From Pomphorhynchus laevis (lineage: Eukaryota > Acanthocephala > Palaeacanthocephala > Echinorhynchida > Pomphorhynchidae): DNA of 64,000 nt. Below the pieces are notes generated by a model that searched no databases, was not told the DNA's origin, and saw only the letters and a program-made list of their open reading frames with translations. The translations under genes were made by a program, and so were the position numbers. The DNA lies in assembly GCA_012934845.2 (NCBI GenBank), contig WNNJ02001492.1, forward strand, positions 1 through 64,000. Reading direction: 5' to 3'. This document shows positions 32,820 to 42,805 of the stretch, piece by piece; the first letter of the stretch is position 1, and each line of letters begins with the position of its first letter.

Positions 32820-34178
32820 CCTTTTCATTTTTATAGTCACTTTTTTCATTTTTTAGTCACCTTTTTCATTTTCATAGTCCCCCTTTTTTATTAATATTTT
32901 TTCAGACCCTTAAAAATGAATTTCGTTTTTGATAAAAGTAATGAAAATAATACCGATGATAATGATATTGGAAGCGATTATAATAACGACGGCTTACGTA
33001 AAAAAGACAGACTATTAATAGACGTTTAGTAGAGCTTTTTCTAGGATTACTAAATAACAGAATGTCTTTTAAAGAAATGGTTCCCATACTCAATGTATCC
33101 TCAAGAACTATAAAAAGACTTTACGAAAGATACACCGAAGGTGAGTTTGTTGATATGTCTACATTTAGATCTGGCTCTGAAAAGAAAATCAATACATTAA
33201 AAGATTTTTCTTTTGAGAAAAATATTATTGCTTCAGAAATCAGTCTTAATCCATGTGTTAGCTTAAAATCACTTTGGGAAAAATTAAAACATAATAATGT
33301 ATGTGGCTCATATTCAGTGCCAACAGTGTTAAGAATAATAAAACAGATGAATTATTATAGGAAAACTTTAACTTTAGTGCCGATAAATAGAAACAGCAAT
33401 TCTAACAAAGACATAAGAGCTCAATATGGTACAGCATTTTCTAATATACATGATGATCAATTAATATTTTTAGATGAGACTGGTTTTAATCTACATTCTT
33501 ATCAAAGAATGGGATATTCACCTATCAATACAAAGTGTTTTATCAATGTTCCAAATTCAAAGGACACGAATATTTCATTTCTATGTGCTATTAATAATAC
33601 AGGTATTGTAGGCTACCAAATAAAAAGCGGAAGTTTTAAGTCTTTAGATATTCTTAATTTTGTTGAGACTAAACTACCTATTTTGACACAAGATAATAGG
33701 AAGTATATAATTATGGACAATGCATCAATCCATAAGACAGCAGAGGTGAGGGAGTCGTTTTGTAGAAGAAACTACATCTTAAAGTTTTTACCTCCGTATT
33801 CACCTCAACTCAATCCGATAGAAGAGTTTTTCTCATGCTTAAAGTCTAGGGTGAAACAAAGAGAAGGTGCTGCTAGTAGGGATGTTCCTATACATACGAT
33901 TGAAGATATTCTAACTAATGATATATTTATAATTGAGAGGTTTTTTTAACCATATGCGTACATGGATAGAAAAAGCTATTGTTCGTACTGATTTTATTTA
34001 ATTAGAATAAAATGTTATATTTTTCTTTTATTTTTTAACTTTTTATTAGTAACTATAAAAAATGAAAATGGTGACTATAAAAATGAAAAATGGTGACTAT
34101 AAAATTGAAAAATGGTGACTATAAAAATGAAAAATTGTGACTATAAAATTGAAAAATGGTGACTTAAAATTGAAAAGG
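32820..34178 (+). mobile_element. Tc1/mariner-like DNA transposon with repeat-array ends
   Basis: A 1.36-kb element around a DD34E transposase. The outer ends pair: CCTTTTCATTTTTATAGTCA (32820-32839) with the complement of GTGACTTAAAATTGAAAAGG (34159-34178). Inside, the end is a direct array of a ~22-bp unit of the form GTGACTATAAAAATGAAAAA: about three units on the left (to 32885) and six on the right (from 34050). The flanking target is not an obvious TA duplication. Confidence 0.8.
32916..33949 (+). pseudogene. DD34E transposase of the IS630-Tc1-mariner superfamily, one frameshift
   Basis: The main frame (33062-33949, 295 residues from an internal Met) has an N-terminal helix-turn-helix region (MVPILNVSSRTIKRLYERY) and the catalytic triad: Asp138 in IFLDETGFN, Asp219 in IIMDNASIHKT and Glu254 in LNPIEEFF. 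With 34 residues between the last two this is DD34E. The better start is the ATG at 32916, giving an acidic Asn-rich leader of about 30 residues. A one-base frameshift near 33000-33006 and a TAG at about 33030 separate it from the main frame. The downstream catalytic part is intact, so this is a recent or lightly damaged copy. Confidence 0.8.
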
Positions 34179-34400
34179 ACTGTAATGAAATTATTTAAAG
34201 AATGATTAAAAGCTGGGATCCGAATGTATTCATTTTATCCTGATTAAAAGCGATCACATAACTTGTAGCGATCATGGTGAATTTATATGCAGATGATGTA
34301 ATGTCGAATAATGACTTAAATTCTGTATTAACGACTTCAACAATATTTAGTTTGTTTTAAATACAGCGACAGCAAAAAATATTGTACGGAAACCTTCGAA
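34179..34400 (+). other. Short stretch with an RT-like YADD frame
   Basis: Between the DNA transposon and PLE2 a frame near 34270-34330 reads NLYADDVMSNND before stops. It could be the palm motif of the LINE-E copy whose N-terminus lies at 32325-32460, separated by the SINE and transposon insertions. The evidence is one motif only. Confidence 0.3.
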
Positions 34401-35587
34401 AGCCGACTGAATTTACGGTCGAATAATAATGATCTCACCCGCCTTGGCATGAATGTTGTGTGATGCAAAAGCGTCTCGATAACAGAAAATTAAACATTTC
34501 TAAACATTTGGGCAGAGTGAAAACAAGAAATGGTAAAGAATTATTGAAGCTGGATCAAAGGAAAATATCTAGCTTCAATAATGTGAAGCTTAAAATTGAG
34601 AAATTAAGAAAATTAAGAAATTGGGAATTAAATAATATCACTAAGATGGATGGAATTGTTATGTGGATTAGGTATGTCGATGATACGTTTGCTATTTGTG
34701 ATAACACAATTGATGTACAGGGCATATTAAGAGCAAAAATTGTTTTGATAAAAATTTTCAGTTGACAATAGAATTAGAATTAGATGATGGATTAACATTT
34801 TTAGATGTCGTCGTTAGTAGAACATCAAATGATATTTTAAAAACATCCGTTTATTATAAAAATTCAAATAATTCAAATAATTCAAATATTGTTTCGTGGA
34901 ATACCAATGTAAAAACATCTTGGAAAATATCTGCTGCTAATTCTTTGTTTTTACGAAGTAAGATGATTGTTTCCGATATAAATGAACTTGAAACAAATAA
35001 TAAGATAATTAGAATTCTATTAGATAAAAATGGCTTTCCATCATGGGCAATTAAATTGGCTTTTGACAAAAGTACCAAAAAGGATAAACAAGTTGTTTTT
35101 GGCCCAGAACAAGAAAAGAAATACATAGGATTACCATTTATAAATAATTTCTTGAAATATTAATTTCAAAAGATTTGTTTCAAACGATCAAACATTAAAT
35201 ACTTCAAATATTGTTTTGTATAATAGCAAAATACCTAAATTACACAACATTTTGAAAAATAAACCCAAACATGATAATGATGGAGTTGTTTATAGCATTT
35301 CTTGTTCAGAATGCGATAAAATATATGTGGGTCAAACAGGCCAACCATTAGAGACTAGATTAAAACAACACAAATGTACACTCAAAAAGGGTCTAAGTAG
35401 CACTATTGTAAACGATAGTTTAAATTTAGATCACAATATTGACTATAATAATACTGTTGTTTTAGTAAAAGAAACCAATTGTTTAAATCGGTTTAAATCT
35501 TTTGGTTATAAAAACTTACAAAAAATCTACGTAGATTTTTGTAGAAAAATCTACACTCGCGGAAAAAAGTTTCTGAGATAATAAAAT
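34401..35587 (+). mobile_element. PLE2: canonical Penelope-like element, RT then GIY-YIG, internally deleted
   Basis: Frames 34460-34765, 34762-35163 and 35216-35581 encode in order a basic N-terminal region, the catalytic RYVDDTFAI block, a TFLDVVVSR block with an Asn/Ser repeat, and a C-terminal GIY-YIG nuclease. Most of the RT fingers are missing between ELNNITK and the RYVDD block. The 3' end lies within an inverted repeat with 32105-32140. Confidence 0.8.
34460..35581 (+). pseudogene. PLE2 polyprotein remnant
   Basis: RT palm: MDGIVMWIRYVDDTFAICDN (Asp pair at about 34677-34682). A frameshift near 34762 leads into LELDDGLTFLDVVVSR and then a NSNNSNNSN run made by a 12-bp repeat. After a stop at 35161 the last frame contains the nuclease GVVYSISCSECDKIYVGQTG followed by LETRLKQHK, with its Cys pair. 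Fingers motifs are deleted. Domain order is the canonical one, opposite to the Naiad-like element at 14505-17762. Confidence 0.75.
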
Positions 35588-35620
35588 ACAATGAGTTCCA
35601 GATCGGCTCGCTCCGCTTAT
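35588..35620 (-). repeat. Right terminal inverted repeat
   Basis: The complement of 32105-32140 (see that entry); it begins a few bases after the PLE2 stop codon. Confidence 0.7.
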
Positions 35621-35741
35621 TGGCAAATTATAACAATCTTTCTGAACGGAAAATTTTCCTGAACGAAAAGTTTTAACAGCTTAAATACATAATAACTGAG
35701 TATAAGAAGCCTTTTGATTATACAAGCATAAACACACAAAA

Positions 35742-37087
35742 ATGAAGCCGAAAATGAAGCAAATAACGGTGGCAACCAAGATCAATCGCAGAAAGCAGCG
35801 GGTCCATGATGCAGTTCTGTCTGGGACAGTACTGCGCTGTCCCAAACAGTGCAGTACTCTGAAAAACAGGTGGCTTGCGATCAAAAAGATTGTCAATGCT
35901 GGAGCATCCTTGTTCACCCTATTGAATATCAGGCAATGAACAGTGGCTATTTCAAGTGTGAACTCTGCGCAACATATCAAATCAATGAACTCCGACCACA
36001 AATTGATGATCTCAGAAATCAGATCACTCAGTTGATCTCATCCTCTTCTTCGAAACCTTATCAATCGAATCACTTGGCATTGAATAAACTCTGCCTTTCC
36101 TCAGAAGATACTTTATGTACACCTATAAATTGGTCGAGAGATACTAGCGAACAGGCTCGGTCGATTCGAATCTGGACAAGAGGCAGTAAGCACACACATG
36201 TGCGGTACAGGGACCGAAGAGGTTCACCAGAGCATCTCCAGCAATAGCCCCGCAGGCTAATAATTGACCTTCCCATGTGTCAAAGAATTCAGTGATTTTA
36301 TTCACCCTTGCCGCTCTACGATCTCCGTGAAAACCAAAGCTCACCCTGTTTATTCTCTGGATACTCCGTTTAGTCCAAAACGAGAAACTGCGTGATCAAT
36401 CCGAATCGATTGATGGTTCTACTGCCAGTTTCTCAAATAGCACGCGTTCCATAGAACCGGACTCACAATCAACTGCAAAAACATCTGGAAATCAATTGGT
36501 GGCGACATGTCGTGAGTTGGTTGTACTTGCTGATGCTGATGGTCGCAAAGTGTCTGGAGATTCGATTGCAAACAGTTGCAATGATCGGGAAGATCAAAGT
36601 TCATCGCATATTCGTAATCCTCACAATTTTAGTTCAAGTCACATTATCACTGGTAAACCAAAAAAGCGAATCAATCGGGCAAGTGCGTAGCACCTCGCGA
36701 AATCGATGCCTAATCCTTCAGAATGTGCCTGAGGATCCATCATCATACACCATGCAAAGAAGAATGGAAGCGGATTAAGACCATGTACATTCCGTACTAA
36801 CTCAGATATGCGCAGGCGAGAGCCGCGACTTTGTCGGACAAATTAAGGTGCTTGGTCTATATCGTTTAGGTAAGCGGTTGGATTTCCCCATGTTGTTAAA
36901 GGTGGTATTTGAAACTAATGGACAGGCTGGATTCGTGATGTCCTTTTCGAACAAATTGCGTGGTGATAAAGTTCGCATCCGTCCTGATTATTCGATGGAG
37001 GAAAGAAGCATGATGAGGGAAGCTAGGATTGAGTTGAATCGTTGCATTTTGGAGGGAGAAGATAACCTAGTTATTCGGGATTTTTGA
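35742..37087 (+). pseudogene. LINE-F ORF1: Cys4 finger, RNA-binding domain
   Basis: The basic start MKPKMKQITVATKINRRKQR at 35742 shifts frame near 35850 into the finger VACDQKDCQCWSIL and YFKCELCATYQ, followed by a Leu/Gln-rich helix (ELRPQIDDLRNQITQL). After several broken stretches a frame at 36700-37087 gives the RNA-binding part (RCLILQNVPED near 36705, KLRGDKVRIRPDYSMEERSM near 36955). At least three frameshifts. Confidence 0.7.
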
Positions 37088-37951
37088 GTTGTCCTGAAAA
37101 GGCCGTTGTGCGTTAGCGTCCACTCGTAACGAGAGCGATCTCATTTGCTTCAATTGTTTGATTCCGAATGCTGATGTGCATTCTCGGGGTACACGTCTCA
37201 ACGTGCTCCAATCATTGGCTACACAAATATTCGTATTAATTTTGAATCTTGATGATGTTAGAGTGTGGACGCATTCTACGCATACAGACATGTCGGCTAT
37301 TTCTAAGACGTTGTTACACGATGCCATTCTTGATAACGTAGTATCTATTCTAGATTATCAATTGTTACGTTCAGATAGATGCCCCCCTAAGAGGGGTGGT
37401 GGAGTAGCACTCTATGTTCATGATAGAAACGTTATAAGCAATATAGTGAGATACTCAAATGGAGAAGGGACATGTGAATGCTTAATAGTTGATCTTGTTA
37501 TATACAGCATCTACGTTTCATTGGATGTTCTTTATCGAACACCCAAATCAGCCATTTTAGATGATAAGCTGATGCATATTTTAACTAGAGCTTGTAGTAT
37601 GAGTGATCACTCGTTCATCTTAGTTGGTGATTTTAATCTACCGACCCTTGTGATTGATCAAGATGGCAACAGTATTATTGGTAACTGTTTCAGTGGGCAT
37701 AAGAATCTATGAAATTCTTGGTATGTAATCAATTACTCATTCAGCATGTATCTGCTCCTACTAGATTTGGCACTGATAGCGCACGTTCTATACTTGATCT
37801 TGTATTTTCTCAAAGAGATGGTCAGATATGTGACCTATCCCATAATCCTCCAATAGGAAGAAGTGATTACTGTGTTCTGGTTTTTAAGCTGACTATAGCT
37901 TCAGTTATTCTTGCAATCGATGCCGAACCTTCATCGACGAAGAGATCATGA
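37088..37951 (+). pseudogene. LINE-F endonuclease domain
   Basis: Frames 37158-37712 and 37709-37951. Motifs: LNVLQSLATQIFVLI, VWTHSTHTDMSAI, CPPKRGGGVALYVHD, YRTPKSAILDD, ILVGDFNLPTL (catalytic Asp/Asn), then after a frameshift at ~37710 SARSILDLVFSQRDGQICD and PPIGRSDYCVLVF, where the usual SDH is SDY. It is the apurinic-type nuclease used by LINEs to nick target DNA. Confidence 0.75.
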
Positions 37952-38331
37952 CATCATGTTGATGTTGAGATGTTACAACAGTTTGTGTCCTTGTTGAACT
38001 TTGAGTGTGGTGATGTTGGAAGCCAGGAACGTTGGTATTTCATTCAAGATTTACTAATTCGTACATTTGATTATTTTGCTCCGCGTAGATTAATACGTAA
38101 AACTGCTTATAAGAAGCCTCTGTGATTTGACAGTAGTCTTCGTAAAACTCTCAAAAGACGCAACGCTTTGTTCAGAAAGTGTAGGCACAAAGGTAATTTG
38201 GTTGCTCAATTCAAACATGCTTGGAATTCATATAAACGCCTCAGAATTAAGAAACGTATGGAGTATGAGGACCAAATTGTGCAATATTAAATAGCTCGCC
38301 CAAACGCTTTTGGTCATATGTTCGTCAAAGT

Positions 38332-39614
38332 ATGCATACTTCTTGTGCAATCACTATATTATCATCAAACGGTAAGTTGCTTGATTCCCCTTCTGACGTT
38401 GCTAATGAGTTTGCTAATGCATTTGATCTACACAATGCTAGTTCGACCATAAATAGTGTTCAGAGAATCAGTTTTCCTACATGCCTTAGTGCTCCCATTA
38501 TAATCAATGTGAATGATGCGGCTTGGAGGTTATCACATTTGTCGTCTTCATCTTATTCAGGCCCTCATGATATTCATCCGCATTTACTCAAGGTGTTGAG
38601 TCAACATTTGGCTCCTTCGGTCACTAGCTTGCTTCAGGCATCTCTGGATAGCATAGAGGTACCGTCTGAATGGAAGAGTGCGATTGTGGTGCCTGTATTC
38701 GAAAAGGGTGACCCGCGGCTAGCACACAACTATCGAGCTATAAGTCTTACAAGTCATTTGGGTAAGGTACTGGAAAGGCTCATTCACGATCATAGAGTCA
38801 GACACTCAAGCATATCAGGTCCACATAGCTTCAGAAAAGGACTTTCTTGCCTTACCAACTTTTGTCTGCCCGTGAAACCTAGATTGAATCCATGTCTCAA
38901 GGAAAGGCAGTTGACGTTATTCTGTTCGATTTTATTCGTACGTTTGATCGTGTTCCCCATAGTATCCTCATTCAAACAGTGACCAGCTACGGCATTAATA
39001 GCTCATTTATAGGATGGATTAGAGATTTTCTATCTAACAGATCTCTCAGAGTACGAGTTGATAGTACCCTATCCTCACCACATTTAGTTATGTCAGGAGT
39101 TCCTCAGGGTTCTATACTAGGACATTTATTGTTTAACATGTTCATGAACAGTTTACTCACACAACTCCATTGTCCGTGTTTCGTCTCTGCTGACGAAATC
39201 GAAATCTGGTGTGATGTCATATCTGCAGATGACCATATCCGCTTACAGCGTGACATTGACAGGGTTTATTCATGGAGTGTTAATACTGGGGTATTGTTAA
39301 ACATTTCTAAGTGCTCACACATTCATCTCAGCAGGTCCAATGTGTCTTCCTTGTATAGTATCAGGACATATAGTATCATTTCGACCAATCAGGTTCGTGA
39401 TCTTGGCATATTTATGCAATCGACACTTAAAACTAGAATGGATACTGAAAGACGTTGCAGTTCAGCAAGGAAGATGATTTATCTGATTAAAACTTGCTTC
39501 TTGTCAATATCTCCTCAGTGTTTTGCTCGGCTATATAATGCGCTTGTTCGTCCCCATATCGAATATGCTATCCAGGCATCATTCCCTTCTACCAGAGGTG
39601 AAATGAGGGTTTAG
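38332..39614 (+). pseudogene. LINE-F reverse transcriptase
   Basis: Frames 38332-38982 and 38892-39614 overlap, with a frameshift near 38880. The first has SSSYSGPHDIHPHLLK, WKSAIVVPVFEKGDPRLAHN and YRAISLTSHLGKVLERLIHD. The second has VILFDFIRTFDRVPHSILI, SGVPQGSILG, then FVSADEIEIW where related elements have ADD: the second catalytic Asp is Glu. LGIFMQSTLKTRMDTERRC and RPHIEYAIQASFPS follow. It is closest to LINE-G. Confidence 0.8.
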
Positions 39615-40115
39615 AGAATTCTACGTCGTGATAGCAAGCTCGTTCAAGGATGTAAAATGATGAGTTATAGCTATCAATAACTTCAATAGGCATGATATCA
39701 GTGCAAGCCAGACTACTCGTTCTGGATCTGTTTGCGATGTGATCTATAGTCAAGGGGATAGACGGGTACCCAAGTGAATGAGTTGAATTGAATGTCGGAC
39801 AAAGTCGTAGGGGCCATTCTCTCGCGTTACGCGCAAGATAAATTGGAAGGGAGACATTGGTATAGCTATTGTTACGCAGAGTGAGAAAGTTGTGGAACGC
39901 ATTCCCTCACGGCAGCATAACCGCGTCATCATTGAGCCAATTCAAAGCCATGGTCAACACTTGGATAAGACACGCTAATCAAGGCAACATTAGAAGTTCT
40001 TATCCTTGGTTTGGTTGTAATTGATATGTTTGTTTCATGTGTTGTAATGTACGATTAGCGGGCAAAACGGCCTTTTCGGTCAAAGCCCTGTATATAATAA
40101 TAAAGCCCTGTATAA

Positions 40116-40639
40116 TAATAAATAATAATAAATAGAAAAATTCTTGAGGATTATTACATTCATAAAAACTCCAATATTATTATGCCGAATAATAAACCTG
40201 ACGTAACTTTAAATATTTTGTAAAGATGTTGTAAACGATCATTTTGTTTAAATAATCTTTTTAATTTTAATGTTTATACTTTATTTAATTTTTCTAGTAA
40301 TTTTAATTATTATTTTTTTAATTTTTGCTAATTTTTTCAAATTATTAATTTTAAATTAAAATATTATGGAATATTATGAAAATATTATTTAATTATTTTT
40401 GTTTTGTTTCTAAACTATTTTGAATCATTCTTTTTGATTGAGTTTTGTGTACCTTCAAAAGTTGTCGAAATCATGCCAAAAATTCAAACAACAGTGAAAG
40501 CATCTGGTGTTCGCTAATAGCAGCACCTGCCCAAAGCAAATGGCGGTGATCGTTTTGAACTTTTTATATAAGCATGTACATTATAATAATAAGACTTGAT
40601 TAATAAAAATACATAAATGGAAGTGTCATTTAACAAGAA
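40116..40639. other. AT-rich spacer
   Basis: Very AT-rich with no coding region. It includes the AATAATAAT tail of LINE-F (to about 40130) and the probable 3' tail of LINE-C near 40620-40650. Confidence 0.5.
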
Positions 40640-40714
40640 GTCCGTTAAAAAATAAACAGTCAGTCAACAGAAAAAATAGGTCAACAATTTCTTTGTCTTC
40701 TTCCTATTAAGGCC

Positions 40715-41038
40715 TCAAATCAATGGGGATCTGAGCCCCCAACCAATCCAGCACGCCGCTTTCCGATTAAACCACCCGGGGTCTTTCATTCCCCGAAGGA
40801 TCCAATCGGTGCGGACGATGTTGGGTAAACGAGAGACGAGGAGCTTAAGAAACCTTAGCCTTTGCTCTGGGGGACGTCCTCTTGAGAAGAAGACTAATCC
40901 CGAGATAGCCCAGGTACCCCAAAGGCGCACCTGGGTTTTCCCATTCAACGACAGATGCTGGGCCCGTTTCAGAGCCCACCTAGCTTTCTTCAGGATACGT
41001 TTGAGTCTATCCAGGTCGGCTTTCGCCGACCAGTTCAC
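40715..41038 (-). pseudogene. LINE-C ORF2 C-terminal piece
   Basis: A 107-residue frame beginning MNWSAKADLDRLKRILKKAR and ending WIGWGLRSPLI. It lies downstream of the RT on the same strand, after the 41154-41271 duplication. No motif was recognised beyond its position and basic character. Confidence 0.5.
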
Positions 41039-41153
41039 CGAAACGGTGAACCCCAGGTATTTTACTCGACTTGTGAAGACAGGGAGTGGTTCGGAGGCAA
41101 ATATGGAGGAGAGCGCAGAGAGTGCTAGTCTCTTAGTTTTTTCTTGGTCGCAG

Positions 41154-41271
41154 GGGAGCCATGAAAGACAACCACTTGTGATTTAGCGGAGTTTAGAACA
41201 AGGTTGGATCTGGGGAGCCATGAAAGACAACCACCTGCGATTTAGCGGAGTTTAGAACAAGGTTGGATCTA
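41154..41271. repeat. 59-bp tandem duplication inside LINE-C ORF2
   Basis: The block starting GGAGCCATGAAAGACAACCA occurs twice in a row (from about 41154 and from about 41214) with only a few differences (ACTTGTGA versus ACCTGCGA). It lies in the RT C-terminal region and breaks the frame. Confidence 0.8.
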
Positions 41272-42344
41272 GGCAACTGGTCTTTTAATCTTAAAAAGAA
41301 GCGGCTGATGTCCGAGACTACGTCTTTGCACCTGCGTCCAGTGAACAGGGCTGTGGTGTCATCAGCGTACACCACTAGACGTTGTTCACGTTTAAATATT
41401 TTAAATAGAATAATTGAGGCAGCAAGATATAAGATTGGAGAAAGTGGTGAACCTTGAGGCACACCCGTAATAGGGTAGAACTGACGCGCATCAGGGTCGT
41501 CATCATAATAAAATCGCTTGGTGTACAGCAGTATCTCCACCCTGTTAACAATTCTCGCAGGCAACCCGAGGGACATGAGAGAAGAGATAATAAAGGGAAA
41601 GGGAATGGAGATGCGGTCAAATGCAGCGGAAAAATCAAGGAAAACTGCCACAGCTAGCTGATGACTGTTCTCCTGACAAAACCGATGCACTTCACCAACT
41701 GCTGAATGGACCGAGCGACCTTTGACAAACCCATGGAAACCAGGTGGGATTAAATTTCGCCTAATCAGATGATCGCGGATTCTACGCGCAAGCGCTTTTT
41801 CGTAGATCGATACGAGGGAATTTTGAATCGAAATGGGCCGCAGGTCTTTAGGACAAGAGACCGGAAACTTTTTTGGAATAAAAATTCTCTTGCTAATGTT
41901 GATGCCGGCCACATCAGATGGGGTGGCTAATAGCATTGTGATGGCCACCTCCCTTCTTTGATCGGTTGTCAAAAGCTGACAGACACGAGAAGAGAGTGGA
42001 GCGACGGTTTTGGAGGTGCTTGGAAGAGGCCCCCAGGCGTTGAGAATATCTGTGACAGATAAGTCTCTACTCCTGAAGTCTCCCCAAGGCGGGATTGGTT
42101 GCGGAGATTGAGTGGCTCCATAGTTGTGTAGGGCAAGTGACTCTTCTAAAACTTTATCAAGGCCAATTCTACCGATCCAACCCAAGGCCCTATCCCTCCA
42201 ACAAGCAAACTTCTCCTTCTTGAAAATCTTCCAAAAGGAAGACTGAGAATGGTTAAGACGAGCAATGCTCGCCCTATCCCTACTCAGCTGGAACCAATAT
42301 CTGGTGAGCCAGTATTCATTTGAGAGAGTATGGGAGAGCAGCAT
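41193..42344 (-). pseudogene. LINE-C reverse transcriptase
   Basis: A 383-residue open frame. The linker LGWIGRIGLDKVLEES is followed by IFIPKKFPVSCPKDLRPISI, GFHGFVKGRSVHSAVGEV, VAVFLDFSAAFDRISI, TGVPQGSPLSPILY and the catalytic LVVYADDTTALF, then LPRSNLVLNSAKSQVVVFHG. All RT catalytic blocks are intact. The frame ends where a ~59-bp tandem duplication shifts phase. The true ORF2 would have begun with the endonuclease. Confidence 0.85.
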
Positions 42345-42801
42345 TAATCAAACGACCAGTTCTGTCGTTCAAGTCGCCTAGTACCATGTCATAGCCGCTA
42401 TCGATAATACCATTCAGAAGGTCACGGTTCTTGTGAATCTCTCCTGGACGAATGTAGACGTTGGCTAGACTGAGGCGTTTACCGTTCTTAACGAGTGAAA
42501 CTACTAGACAAGACAGGGCAGGACAAGAGTAATTTAGCAGGAGGGAGGATCTTAAAGAGCATTTAACTAAGGTCAAGAGTCCTTGAGATGAAGAGGAGTG
42601 AGGTGGGGTTATGTACGGAGTATAGTGGGAATATACATGCTTAGGGATAAATCGAGTAATGTCCTGTGGGAGACGGATAGAACGCGTCTCCTGAAGGACT
42701 ATAACATATGCGTCTCTACCAGATAAAAGTCTAAGGGCAGAAGCACCTCCCGAATTCCACTGAAGAATATTCAGTGAAAAAGGCTCAGGTTTACTCACCA
42801 T
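42316..42801 (-). pseudogene. LINE-C endonuclease, N-terminal half
   Basis: MVSKPEPFSLNILQWNSGG at the start, the catalytic Glu in VIVLQETRSIRL, LANVYIRPGEIHKNRD and the DMVLGDLNDRTGRLI block. The frame then ends. The SDH-containing half and the linker up to the RT are missing, and RT-side sequence follows within about 30 bp, so an internal deletion joins the two. Confidence 0.75.
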
Positions 42802-42805
42802 TGGG

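Larger units (their letters stand above)
35660..40115 (+). mobile_element. LINE-F, nearly full-length degenerate non-LTR retrotransposon
   Basis: Order: 5' UTR with the TTTTAACAGCTTAAATACAT box (35671-35690), ORF1 (35742-37087), endonuclease (37158-37951), RT (38332-39614), C-terminal tail (39615-40020) and a 3' UTR. The 3' UTR has a GGCC-TTTTC-GGTC hairpin near 40070-40085, then AAAGCC and ATAATAATAA. It starts within 40 bp of the PLE2 terminal repeat. Every domain is present, but frames break repeatedly and the catalytic Asp pair is altered. Confidence 0.85.

Noticed and set aside
40725-40800. tRNA-like word order inside the LINE-C C-terminal frame (minus strand)
   Set aside because: The spacing loosely fits A and B boxes, but the stretch is part of a continuous coding frame, has no target duplication, and acceptor arms do not pair.
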